From Ruminococcus flavefaciens (GTDB lineage: Bacteria; Bacteroidota; Bacteroidia; Bacteroidales; P3), in the NCBI GenBank assembly GCA_023667315.1, contig JAMPAI010000004.1, positions 124,001-188,000 on the forward strand: a stretch of DNA of 64,000 nt, written 5' to 3'. Position 1 is the stretch's first letter. The number at the start of each line of letters is the position of its first letter. Shown here one piece after another: positions 36,264 through 45,379 of the stretch. The translations under genes were made by a program, and so were the position numbers. Under the pieces are notes generated by a model. It saw only the letters and a list, made by a program, of their open reading frames with translations, ran no database searches and was not told the origin of the DNA.

Positions 36264-38108
36264 TTATTTTGCCAACAATTGGTTGAAATGGTCGGCCAGT
36301 TCGGTAACGGTAAAGGGCAGACCCTGTATCTTGTTGTACTGCTTCATGCTCAGGTGGTCGAATCTGGCGCGCAGGTAGTTTACAAACTGGCCTTCGTTCA
36401 ATTCGCATACCACGATCTGTTTGTGGCCTTCCAGAATTTCCTTGGTATTCTTGGGCAGCGGCATGATATAGTTGAAATGGGCATGGGCAATGCTCTTGCC
36501 TTGTTCCTGCAGGGCTTTTACGGCGGTGTTCACCACGCCTTCGGTACCGCCCCAGCTAACCACGAGCAGGTCGGCATTGGCCTCGCCGTCGAGTTTCTGC
36601 AAGGGAATGTCGTTGGCCACCCGTTCCACCTTTTCGCGTCTGAGGCGCGTCATTTCGGCGTGGTTGAGCGGGTCGGTGGACACGTTGCCGGTAATGCTTT
36701 CCTTTTCCAGGCCGCCCACACGGTGGCGCAGGCCTTCGGTGCCGGGCAACGCCCAGCCGCGTGCCAGCGTCTTTTCGTTGCGCACATAGGGTTTGAAATT
36801 CTTATCGTTGGCAGCCACGATCGGCGGAGTGATCTTGGGCATGTCCGCCATCTTGGGAATACGGAACAGCTGGGAGCCGTTGCCGAGCGAACCTTCGGAA
36901 AGCAGGATACAGGGGGTCATGTGTTCCATGGCCAGCCGGGCGGCTTCAAAAGCGAAGTTGAAGCAGTTGGCGGGCGTGGAGGAGGCGATCACGATAAGCG
37001 GAGCCTCGCCGTTGCGGCCGTACAGAGCCTGGTTCAGGTCGGACTGTTCGGACTTGGTGGGAAGGCCGGTGGCCGGACCGCCGCGTTGAACGTCCACCAC
37101 CACGAGGGGAAGTTCGGTAATCACCGCAAGACCCAGTGCCTCGCTCATCAGCGAAAGGCCGGGGCCGGAAGTGGAGGTGCAGGCCAGTGAACCGGCGAAG
37201 CTGGCGCCGATGGCCGAGCAGATGCCGGCGATTTCGTCTTCGGCCTGGAAGGCTTTCGCGCCCAAGTCGCGGTGCTTGATGATTTCGATCATGATGTCGG
37301 TGGCCGGCGTAATGGGGTAGGAACCCAGGAAGAGGGGACGGCCCGATTTCTCGGCGGCCGCCATCAGACCCCATGCGGTGGCCGTGTTGCCGGTAATGTT
37401 GCGGTAACGGCCTTTTTCCATCTTGGCGGGAGCCACATGGATCACCGATTCCACGATTTCGGCGGCTTCGGCATAGTGATGGCCCGCTTCGAGCACCTTC
37501 TTGTTGATGGCGATCATCTGCGGCTTCTTGGCGAACTTGGTCTCGAAGAAGTGGTAGGTGGTTTCCATGCTGCGGTCGAAGATGAAGTAAATCATCCCCA
37601 AGGCGAACATGTTGCGGGTCTTGTCGATGGTCTTGTTGTCCAGTCCGTCGCTTTCCAGGGCTTTGCGCGAGAGGGAAGTGATGGGCGCGGGCACGAGGTT
37701 GTAGGAAGACAGGCTGTTGTCTGTCAATGGATTGGATTCGTAATTGGCTTTCTGCAGGGCTTCGGGGGTAAAGGTGTCGGCATCCACAATCACGGTGGCG
37801 CCCTTCTTGGCCCATTTCAAATTCGCCTTGAGCGAGGCGGGGTTCATGGCCACCAGCACATCGCACTGGTCGCCGGAAGTGCGCACTTGGGTCGCGCCTA
37901 CATGCACCTGAAACCCCGAAACACCGGCCACGGTATTGTGCGGCGCCCTGATTTCGGCAGGATAATCGGGAAATGTCGACAGGTCGTTGCCCGCCAAGGC
38001 GGCCGAATTGGAGAAAAGGGTGCCGATAAGCTGCATCCCGTCTCCCGAATCGCCCACAAACTTGACCACCACGGCCTGTTTGTCCACGTGAGGAATTTGT
38101 TTAGCCAT
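36264..38108 (-). CDS. korA: 2-oxoglutarate:ferredoxin oxidoreductase, fused gamma-alpha subunit
   Basis: This 614-residue chain joins the gamma domain (about 1-190, with KFVGDSGDGMQLIG) to the alpha domain (from about 225, with GSYPITPATDIM and the EDEIAGICSAIGAS segment). Gamma-alpha fusions are common in Bacteroidota KGORs. It starts at the ATG 38108 (AKQIPHVDKQ); upstream in-frame residues lie beyond a plausible start and would overlap the promoter. It heads the minus-strand run that continues to arcB. The product, reduced ferredoxin, is the substrate of Rnf downstream. Confidence 0.93.
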   Translation of the reverse strand: MAKQIPHVDKQAVVVKFVGDSGDGMQLIGTLFSNSAALAGNDLSTFPDYPAEIRAPHNTVAGVSGFQVHVGATQVRTSGDQCDVLVAMNPASLKANLKWAKKGATVIVDADTFTPEALQKANYESNPLTDNSLSSYNLVPAPITSLSRKALESDGLDNKTIDKTRNMFALGMIYFIFDRSMETTYHFFETKFAKKPQMIAINKKVLEAGHHYAEAAEIVESVIHVAPAKMEKGRYRNITGNTATAWGLMAAAEKSGRPLFLGSYPITPATDIMIEIIKHRDLGAKAFQAEDEIAGICSAIGASFAGSLACTSTSGPGLSLMSEALGLAVITELPLVVVDVQRGGPATGLPTKSEQSDLNQALYGRNGEAPLIVIASSTPANCFNFAFEAARLAMEHMTPCILLSEGSLGNGSQLFRIPKMADMPKITPPIVAANDKNFKPYVRNEKTLARGWALPGTEGLRHRVGGLEKESITGNVSTDPLNHAEMTRLRREKVERVANDIPLQKLDGEANADLLVVSWGGTEGVVNTAVKALQEQGKSIAHAHFNYIMPLPKNTKEILEGHKQIVVCELNEGQFVNYLRARFDHLSMKQYNKIQGLPFTVTELADHFNQLLAK

Positions 38109-38162
38109 ATCTTGTATTGTTTTATGCGGTTTTACGTGCCGTACCGAAACGGCATACGGGCG

Positions 38163-38170
38163 CAAAGATA
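38163..38170 (-). promoter_or_regulatory. -7 promoter box of korA
   Basis: TATCTTTG on the minus strand is an exact TAnnTTTG match, 54 bases upstream of the korA ATG. No well-spaced -33 TTTG was found. Confidence 0.65.
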
Positions 38171-38228
38171 GCCAAATTGTTTGATTTACGACAGGGCAAA
38201 AATCGGCGGCGGCCCCGTCCGGTCCGTT

Positions 38229-38260
38229 TTTGCGCCTTTGAATTTCTGTTTGTATCTTTG
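38229..38260 (+). promoter_or_regulatory. consensus promoter of the giant secreted protein gene
   Basis: TTTG at 38229-38232 and TATCTTTG at 38253-38260 are separated by exactly 20 bases, matching the Bacteroidota -33/-7 consensus. The ATG at 38294 follows 33 bases later. Confidence 0.8.
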
Positions 38261-38293
38261 CCGATTGTGCAATAATCTTTTAACCACACGAAT

Positions 38294-41200
38294 ATGAAAA
38301 GGTTTTGTGGCTTCTTGATTCTCGTTACATTATTGGCGGCAGCCATGCCGGGCTCGCTCCGCGCGCAAGCGTTCATAGTAAAAAACCGAACCATTTGCCG
38401 GGGGGCATCCATCCCTCATGACGGGGGGCTTTATGAAAAAACTTCCGATTGCAAGATCGTTTCCATCAAGGCGGGGGGCACAGGGGCGGAACTTAAAGAT
38501 GAGGAATATTTAAAACCGACCGCTACAACCGTATATCACATTACATACGAAGATGCCACGGGTCTTCATGGGCCTGAAATGGCAACAGTTACGGTTTCTC
38601 AGCCCCCTACATTGACCGTTGCCTTGGTGCAACCGACGTCGATGCCGGCAGGAGGTTTTTGTCCGGGTGTAGAGGTGAGTTTGGTGGCAAAGCAGCATAG
38701 CGGAGATGTTTATTGGACTATTTCAACGGAAGGAGAAGCGCAGAAAAAAGAAAGCGTAAGTTATAAACTTACAGAAAATTGTTGGGTTAGGGCGCAATCG
38801 TACAATTCTTGTGGTTTTGTGGATACATCCATTTACTTCATGGTAAGGACGGTTCCCGATTTGCAAAATGTGCAACTGGAGTTAGATACGGTGATAAAAG
38901 ATAAGGTTTGTTTTGAATGTGGCTTTTATCCAGAAGTGAACAGCATAGTTAAGGGGGTGAAAGATGGTCAGGGACAGATAAAAAGTGCCTCTATTACCTG
39001 GGGCGATGGTTCAACCGCTGAAGCAACCGTCAATACGGCAGCCTTCGAAAAGAAGGTGAATATAACGGCCATTGTGGAATCGGCAGATGCAACCTGCGGC
39101 GCTTCGTCTGCAACCAAACAAGAAAAGATTGAGCTTAGGGGAATTACGCTGAAAATACCGGGAGTGGACTGTACGCCGCAAATACAGGATGTGGTTACGC
39201 TTAAACCTTGTGTGGATCGAGGTGTTTATTTGAGAAACGTATATACCCCCGATTGCAAGATACAAGGAGACCCGGTATTAGAGGCCGCCGGCGGTTCAAA
39301 AATAAACATTACGAAAGACAACCCCTTTTTACAGACGGAATCTTCCGAGGCGGGAAGATATCAATGGAAGGCAGTGTATGAAAATTATTCCAAGACAGAT
39401 CCCGCCCAGGTATTACACGTAAAGGCTTCCTATCAGCAGGCTTGCCACTATAGCAAGCAAACGGCGCAGACAAAGACTGTCGATAAGGAAATAAGGGTGC
39501 AGATAGATACTTCCTACCTTACGTTCGATTACAAGTATTGCCCCGATCCGGTTGGGCCGGCAGATTTGGAGATCAAGGGTGAAAATGGCATAGTTACTAT
39601 AGAAGACGTTCAGTTGACCAGACCTTCGGGTGGATTGTCCAACTTTTTTAATCTGTCCCAGAGTGAGTCATATTTCCGAATCTATACATCGAAAGAGAAT
39701 GTAACGGATAACAATCTTTCCACTTACCAGCCGATACGCGTTAATGTACGGTTTAAGGTGGATAAAGGATCCTGCCATTTCGAGGTGCAAGTCTCGATTA
39801 CGAGGTTGAAACAGCGTACCGATTGCAAGATGAAATTGAATCTGATTACAAGATCTCCGTGTATCGGAGCGGAACGAACCTTAGCCTTGACTCCCGCAGA
39901 GGGAGCAGTTATCGATTATATCGAATTGGAACCTAACGACAGATTTGTTTTTGACATAATTCCCGGAAAGCCGAGTTTCAAACCATATTATGCAGGGGCC
40001 CCGGCAAAAGAAAACGAGACAGGAGATATAACGGCAACGGCTTATTTTCATATGCCAAATTCATCTGAGATTATAGCCATGACGGAAACGTTTAAGGATG
40101 TGGTGGTTGAGTCTTGTACTGCCAGTTTGGCATCCATTCAGGTCAATAGGTCGGCATGCCTTATGTGTCCGGGAGCGGAAATGAGGGGCACGATTACCTT
40201 TACTAATCCAACTACGGAAGAAAACCGCGTAAGGGTGGAGGTGTATCCACAGGAGACCAATAAAAGGGGATCGGCCGAGAAGTATAGCGCGCGTAACAAC
40301 ACGTACACTTTGCATCGTTACCTCTTTGGCGATATGCAGGATTATCGTGTGGTGGTAACCTATAACGAGGGCTATTCTGCCTATACGAAACCCATGACGT
40401 TTAATGTGACTGCAAACGGAGAAAAAGGATATGGTGAGGAAATAACGGCAACATCCATCAAGATGGCCGATATATGTTCCATGGTAAAGGATGTGGCGCC
40501 GGACAGTGTTTGCGAGGATGAGACGGTCGATTTGTACGTCTATAGCCAGAATTTTGCATATGACACCCTTAAAAAAATCGTTTGGAATGATCCTGCGGTA
40601 AAGGCGGTGGGATCTGGTATTGAGGATTGGAATGATTATCAATACATAGACAATAAGGGAACTGTAAAAACGCAAAAGATAAAACGTTTCCACTATCAGG
40701 TGGTGGCCAAGGGAAATGGCGTTTATCCGTATGAAGTTCACACAAAAATAAGGGATTCCATTTATGTTCGTTTAGATACAATCCGTGTAGCAGTCTTGAA
40801 AACGCCCCGGATCTTTATACAGGATACGATTTTTGCCTGCGACGGACAGCCGCTCGATCTCCGTCCGTATGTGAATGCCAGTGTGGTGGATATGTCGTCG
40901 TTTGCGGTCAACGAATTGACCATACCGGGTGAGAGTGTCGCCACCGGGCCATGTACGCTTACCGGCACATTGAAATACAAGTGTAGTAGGTTTCCCAACA
41001 ATAAAAAGTCGGAAACGGTTCAGCTTTTGGCAGAATACCCCGTTTATAATGCGTGGATACCGGATAGCGCTTATTGTCCTGGAGAAATAATTAAATTGCA
41101 GCAATCGGGTACAAACGGACGTCTAACGTGGACTAGAAGGGTTCAATTGGCAGGAGGGGGATTTTCTCAACCGGATACCTTGTTGGTGAATGGAAAAAGT

Positions 41201-43540
41201 AGCGAGGTATTGCCTGATGAAATGAGTGAGTCGGATCATTTATATACGGTAACGGCCCAAACGGCATGCCCCACGGTGCCTCCTATTTCCGTGCAGTTTA
41301 TGGTTATATCCAAGGATGTTCCCGAAGTTAACATTATCGACAACTCCGCCTGTAGCCCGGCACCATTATTATTGGAAACCGCTCCTTGGACTCAGGGAGA
41401 AATCCGTGAAGTGAAATGGTTCGTGAACAATCAGGAGTGGCCCTCAACCTCGGTGAATCCCACCTCCGAAAGCGTGGAGGTTCGGTGTGACGTGACCGCA
41501 ACGAATGGTTGCTTCAATTCGAATACGGCAACGCTGTATTCTTATCCGGCTCCGCAAATCACGATAACCGTGGATAACGGCCCGATTACAGGCGGCATCT
41601 ATTGCGCGCAGGCGGGTGAGACGGTTCTTTTTACAGGAACGGGTGCAGAAAGTTATGAATGGAGCAGACCATCGGAAACGAATGTAAAGACAGGCAGTTC
41701 CTATTCATTGCAAATAAATAAGGATGATATACTTTCCGTAGAAGGCACGGAATCGGCGCACAATTGCTCGACGAAGGTGGATTTGCCCATTTATTTGGCT
41801 CCCGCCGCCAAAATCGTTTCGGAAGTTACGGAATGTCAAGGAGCAAGCTTTGCTGTGTCGGTTGAATCGGAAGCCTTTAACGATGTGGGCTATCTTTGGT
41901 ATGATCCGAACGGAGATATCGTTTGTCCGTGCGATAAACTTGGTATTACAGATTATGATGAAGGTAAGGTCGGTGTATATGAGCTTGTTGTAGAACGAAA
42001 GGGGTGCAGGGTGGAACGGTCTGTGGAACTGAAGATGTATCCCGTTCCGAAATTCGATTTTGCCGACAGCGAATTTTGCGAGGGTGAACCTTTGAAGTTG
42101 AGTGTGGAAACGGGCTTGGATGCCTCTATGCAAAGCAAGAGCCAATTTACATGGTATGATAAGGACGGCAATGAACTCCCCGACCAGATGGGGTCAAATT
42201 CATATACGGGGAAGGCCTTGTCGTTGGCGGATGGCGGAGACTATCGCCTGCATATCAAGGTGGACAACCAATGCGACTATGACGGAACGGTTACGGTAAA
42301 GGTGGATCCCCATTCGCATCCGAATTTTGCGGTGGATCCGTTCTACTGCGAGGGCGCGGATTTCGTTACCAAGGCAGAAGACCAAGGTGACGGTGCAACC
42401 TACGGATGGTATTCCTCCAACCGGCCTTTCCTCACTACGCCCACGCCGGAAACCTTGCTCGAACTGGGCGGTTTGATGATGGAAGACAGCGCCTATCTTA
42501 CGTTGACCGTATATCGCGGCGCCTGCGTGGACGATACCTCCATCTTTATCCATGTACGTTCCATGCCCAAGCCCGAAATCGAGCTGGTGGGCGCCCTGCA
42601 GGACGAGAAAGGGGCGTACTATTGCGAAGGCTCGCCCATACGTCTGGATGTTCCCGATGCCCGGGTGGGCGACACGATAAGCTGGTACTTTAACGGCAAC
42701 CTGATTCCAGGCGCAGCTTCGGGCAGTTACGGGGTGGCTGCCGCCACACTCGAGGATAACGGTAAATACGGCTACGAGGTAAGGCGCAACGGCTGCAATG
42801 GCGAGACCTCGCTCTATGTGGATGTGCGTGCGCTGCCGGTGCCCTTGGTGCAGGATACCTTTATGTGTTCGGGCAAGACCTTTGTCATGGATGCCTACAA
42901 TGCCCAGTATCCGGACGCCACCTTCAGCTGGTCGACGGGGAGCACGGGGCGTCTGCTGGAAATCAACGCGGGCGGCACCTATTCGGTGGTGATGAGTTAC
43001 GCGGGTTGCGACGGAAATAAATCGTTCACGGTGGAAGAAAGGCCCTCGCCGTATATCGGATTCCCCGAAGACACGGTGATGTGCCAGCGGGATTCGATCC
43101 TGTTGACGGCTCCCGGCGGCATGGACACCTACCGCTGGCAGGACGGTTCAAGCGGTCAGACCTATCTGGTGACCTCCGAAGGCGCTTATACGCTCTTTGT
43201 AGAGCTGACGGGATGTACCGACTACAACGAAATCTTCGTGCACGAGGATTTCTGCTCCAACCTGTACTTCCCCTCGGCCTTCTCGCCTAACGGCGATGCC
43301 ATCAACGACCGTTTCGGCCCTATCACCACGGCTGAAGACGACCAGGTGGTGTATTCCCTGTATATCTACAACCGCAACGGCGAGAAAGTGTTCGAAAGCC
43401 ACAGCCTGACCGAAAGCTGGGACGGAACCTATAAGGGCGAGAAATGCCCCGGCGGCGTGTATATCTACCGTTGCATCGCCCACGCCAGGCAGAACGGGCG
43501 CAAGCTTTCGGCCGACGGCACGGTAACGCTTCTGCGGTAG
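38294..43540 (+). CDS. giant secreted surface protein with gliding-type C-terminal domain
   Basis: This 1748-residue protein has a signal peptide (ending LRAQA) and a very long beta-rich region with repeated short modules. Many modules contain paired cysteines and openings such as C-E-G or C-Q-R, consistent with PKD/immunoglobulin-like adhesive repeats. The last 95 residues form a gliding motility-associated C-terminal domain (YFPSAFSPNGDAINDRF, then YNRNGEKVF and GGVYIYRC), used as a type B signal by the type IX system. It is probably exported and retained at the surface; the ligand is unknown. Most of the gene is AT-rich compared with its neighbours, but from about 42.3 kb onward it returns to the GC-rich local style. 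Confidence 0.85.
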   Translation: MKRFCGFLILVTLLAAAMPGSLRAQAFIVKNRTICRGASIPHDGGLYEKTSDCKIVSIKAGGTGAELKDEEYLKPTATTVYHITYEDATGLHGPEMATVTVSQPPTLTVALVQPTSMPAGGFCPGVEVSLVAKQHSGDVYWTISTEGEAQKKESVSYKLTENCWVRAQSYNSCGFVDTSIYFMVRTVPDLQNVQLELDTVIKDKVCFECGFYPEVNSIVKGVKDGQGQIKSASITWGDGSTAEATVNTAAFEKKVNITAIVESADATCGASSATKQEKIELRGITLKIPGVDCTPQIQDVVTLKPCVDRGVYLRNVYTPDCKIQGDPVLEAAGGSKINITKDNPFLQTESSEAGRYQWKAVYENYSKTDPAQVLHVKASYQQACHYSKQTAQTKTVDKEIRVQIDTSYLTFDYKYCPDPVGPADLEIKGENGIVTIEDVQLTRPSGGLSNFFNLSQSESYFRIYTSKENVTDNNLSTYQPIRVNVRFKVDKGSCHFEVQVSITRLKQRTDCKMKLNLITRSPCIGAERTLALTPAEGAVIDYIELEPNDRFVFDIIPGKPSFKPYYAGAPAKENETGDITATAYFHMPNSSEIIAMTETFKDVVVESCTASLASIQVNRSACLMCPGAEMRGTITFTNPTTEENRVRVEVYPQETNKRGSAEKYSARNNTYTLHRYLFGDMQDYRVVVTYNEGYSAYTKPMTFNVTANGEKGYGEEITATSIKMADICSMVKDVAPDSVCEDETVDLYVYSQNFAYDTLKKIVWNDPAVKAVGSGIEDWNDYQYIDNKGTVKTQKIKRFHYQVVAKGNGVYPYEVHTKIRDSIYVRLDTIRVAVLKTPRIFIQDTIFACDGQPLDLRPYVNASVVDMSSFAVNELTIPGESVATGPCTLTGTLKYKCSRFPNNKKSETVQLLAEYPVYNAWIPDSAYCPGEIIKLQQSGTNGRLTWTRRVQLAGGGFSQPDTLLVNGKSSEVLPDEMSESDHLYTVTAQTACPTVPPISVQFMVISKDVPEVNIIDNSACSPAPLLLETAPWTQGEIREVKWFVNNQEWPSTSVNPTSESVEVRCDVTATNGCFNSNTATLYSYPAPQITITVDNGPITGGIYCAQAGETVLFTGTGAESYEWSRPSETNVKTGSSYSLQINKDDILSVEGTESAHNCSTKVDLPIYLAPAAKIVSEVTECQGASFAVSVESEAFNDVGYLWYDPNGDIVCPCDKLGITDYDEGKVGVYELVVERKGCRVERSVELKMYPVPKFDFADSEFCEGEPLKLSVETGLDASMQSKSQFTWYDKDGNELPDQMGSNSYTGKALSLADGGDYRLHIKVDNQCDYDGTVTVKVDPHSHPNFAVDPFYCEGADFVTKAEDQGDGATYGWYSSNRPFLTTPTPETLLELGGLMMEDSAYLTLTVYRGACVDDTSIFIHVRSMPKPEIELVGALQDEKGAYYCEGSPIRLDVPDARVGDTISWYFNGNLIPGAASGSYGVAAATLEDNGKYGYEVRRNGCNGETSLYVDVRALPVPLVQDTFMCSGKTFVMDAYNAQYPDATFSWSTGSTGRLLEINAGGTYSVVMSYAGCDGNKSFTVEERPSPYIGFPEDTVMCQRDSILLTAPGGMDTYRWQDGSSGQTYLVTSEGAYTLFVELTGCTDYNEIFVHEDFCSNLYFPSAFSPNGDAINDRFGPITTAEDDQVVYSLYIYNRNGEKVFESHSLTESWDGTYKGEKCPGGVYIYRCIAHARQNGRKLSADGTVTLLR

Positions 43541-43547
43541 GGAAGGG

Positions 43548-43573
43548 CTTCCGAAATAAAATCGGAAGTTTTT
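43548..43573 (+). terminator. intrinsic terminator after the giant protein gene
   Basis: A 7-bp stem CTTCCGA/TCGGAAG with a 7-base A-rich loop is followed by five T. It lies 8 bases past the stop. Confidence 0.7.
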
Positions 43574-43585
43574 CTAAAAAAGTAT

Positions 43586-43593
43586 TACCTTTG
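43586..43593 (+). promoter_or_regulatory. -7 promoter box of the yceD-rpmF-plsX-fabH operon
   Basis: TACCTTTG matches TAnnTTTG exactly and is 23 bases before the ATG at 43616, directly after a terminator. Confidence 0.7.
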
Positions 43594-43615
43594 CGGGCTT
43601 TAATTTAGCCTGCAT

Positions 43616-44152
43616 ATGTCGAAACAGGGAGGCGGATTCCGCTTGGCGTTCGCCGGTTTGAAAGAGGGCAAGCATACGTTTGCGTACGTTCTGGATCAGG
43701 AGTTTATGGAACTGTATCCCGAAACGGACGTGTTCTGCGAGCCTCAGGTGCGGGTTGAGTTGGAAATGGAAAAGCAGGAACGCATGATGTTGCTGTCTTT
43801 CCGTTTCAGCGGCACGGCGGGTACGGCCTGCGACCGATGCCTCAGGCCCTTGCGCTTCGGGGTGGAGGTGCAGGAGGAAATCATCGTCAAGACGGCCTCG
43901 GCCGGCGAAGGTGACGCGCAAGACGAAGAAAACCTTTGGTGGATCAGCGAAAAGGATACCGCCATCGATTTGGCTCCGTACTTCTACGAAACCATCGCCT
44001 TGAACCGTCCCCTGCAGGTTTTCTGCCCGGAAGACGAAAACGGGGCACCCACCTGCGACCCCGCGATGCTGCACCTGTACAAACAGCCGTCCGTGCAGCT
44101 GGAGCCGGAGACCGACCCCCGCTGGGATGCGCTGAAAAAGCTGAAGAAATAA
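43616..44152 (+). CDS. YceD-like DUF177 protein
   Basis: This 178-residue soluble protein is a DUF177 (YceD) family member. It has the family's cysteine pair in TACDRCLRPL near residue 65-70, which may bind metal, and a second pair near the C-terminus. It precedes rpmF, plsX and fabH, the conserved context of this family across bacteria, and in plants a relative is needed for 23S rRNA maturation. A ribosome-related role is likely but not proven here. Confidence 0.85.
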   Translation: MSKQGGGFRLAFAGLKEGKHTFAYVLDQEFMELYPETDVFCEPQVRVELEMEKQERMMLLSFRFSGTAGTACDRCLRPLRFGVEVQEEIIVKTASAGEGDAQDEENLWWISEKDTAIDLAPYFYETIALNRPLQVFCPEDENGAPTCDPAMLHLYKQPSVQLEPETDPRWDALKKLKK

Positions 44153-44181
44153 GAGTATAAACGTTTTAAACAAAATAAGTC

Positions 44182-44367
44182 ATGCCTAATCCTAAATGGA
44201 GGTTCTCCAAGACCAGAACCAGAAAAAGAAGAACCCACGACAAATTGGATATGCCTCAATTGGCAACCTGCAGCAACTGCGGTTCGCCCGTTCTGTACCA
44301 CCATGTTTGCCCCGAATGCGGTTACTACCGTGGCAAACAGGTGATGGAAGTCAAGACCAACGCGTAG
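44182..44367 (+). CDS. rpmF: ribosomal protein L32
   Basis: This 61-residue basic protein of the large ribosomal subunit starts with PNPKWRFSKTRTRKRR and carries a four-cysteine zinc motif (CSNCGSP and CPECGYY). The length and motif are standard. It lies 29 bases after the DUF177 gene in the conserved rpmF-plsX order. Confidence 0.96.
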   Translation: MPNPKWRFSKTRTRKRRTHDKLDMPQLATCSNCGSPVLYHHVCPECGYYRGKQVMEVKTNA

Positions 44368-44403
44368 TGTTGCAGTGGCTTAACCGCCACGTAAATTTCC
44401 GTA

Positions 44404-45357
44404 ATGAGATTCGGATTGGACATAATGGGGGGCGATTTCGCTCCCGCCGCCACCATAGACGGAGCGGTTTCCGCATTGGATGAGATCGGGTCGGGCAATG
44501 TAATCGCCTTGCTCGGCGATGAGACGCTTATCCGTGAGGAACTGCGCCGCAGGGGTGTGGGCGAGGACAGGTTCGATATCGTGCACTGTCCCGAAAACAT
44601 CTCGATGGAAGAAAAGCCGCTCAAGGCTTTGTCCGAAAAGCCGGGTTCCGGTATCGCCACGGGGTTCAGAATGTTGGCGCAGGAAGGCTTGGACGCCTTT
44701 GCCAGCGCCGGCAATTCGGGAGCCATGCTGGCGGGTGCCGTCATGAGCCTCAAGTGCATTCCCGGTGTATTGCGCCCCTGTACCTGCACTATGGTTCCCC
44801 AGGAAGACGGAACCTATAACCTTTTGCTCGACATCGGTACCACGCCCGACGCCAAGCCGGAAGTGATGGTGCAGTTCGCCATTATCGGCAGCATATACTC
44901 GCGCTATGTGCTGGGCGTATCCGAACCCAAGGTGGGGCTTCTGAACGTGGGCACCGAGGACGGCAAGGGAAACCTGCAGTGTCAGGCGGTGTTCCCGCTC
45001 CTGAAGGAATGCCCGCACCTGAACTTTACGGGAAACATGGAACCGCGCGACTTGTTCAAGAACCGTGCCGACGTAATGCTGGCCGATGGTTTTGTGGGCA
45101 ATATCGTATTGAAGGAAATCGAAACATTTTACAGACTTATCCAAAAGCGGGGCATTTCCGATCCGCTTTTCGACAGGTTAAATTACGAGATTTACGGTGG
45201 AAGTCCCATCCTGGGCGTGAACGCGCCCGTGGTACTGGGACATGGCATTTCCAGTCCGCTGGCCATCAAGAATATGCTCTTGCAGTCCAAACGCATGAGC
45301 GAGCAAGGCTTGATCGATGCCCTCCGCCGGCTGTTTGCCGCCTATACCGGCGAATAA
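44404..45357 (+). CDS. plsX: phosphate acyltransferase PlsX
   Basis: This 317-residue enzyme makes acyl phosphate from acyl-ACP in the first step of phospholipid synthesis via the PlsX/PlsY route. It has the start RFGLDIMGGDFAP, the ASAGNSGAML segment and the MLADGFVGNIVLKE segment of the family. The length is slightly short but in range. It starts 36 bases after rpmF and precedes fabH. Confidence 0.93.
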   Translation: MRFGLDIMGGDFAPAATIDGAVSALDEIGSGNVIALLGDETLIREELRRRGVGEDRFDIVHCPENISMEEKPLKALSEKPGSGIATGFRMLAQEGLDAFASAGNSGAMLAGAVMSLKCIPGVLRPCTCTMVPQEDGTYNLLLDIGTTPDAKPEVMVQFAIIGSIYSRYVLGVSEPKVGLLNVGTEDGKGNLQCQAVFPLLKECPHLNFTGNMEPRDLFKNRADVMLADGFVGNIVLKEIETFYRLIQKRGISDPLFDRLNYEIYGGSPILGVNAPVVLGHGISSPLAIKNMLLQSKRMSEQGLIDALRRLFAAYTGE

Positions 45358-45379
45358 CGGCACGTAAAGAAATGGCTTT

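Noticed and set aside
34587-37190. An 867-residue open frame on the plus strand
   Set aside because: It runs antisense through purN, korB and most of korA, which are all clearly recognisable. Its composition (many His, Gly, Phe, Val, Gln) is what the reverse strand of GC-rich coding DNA gives.
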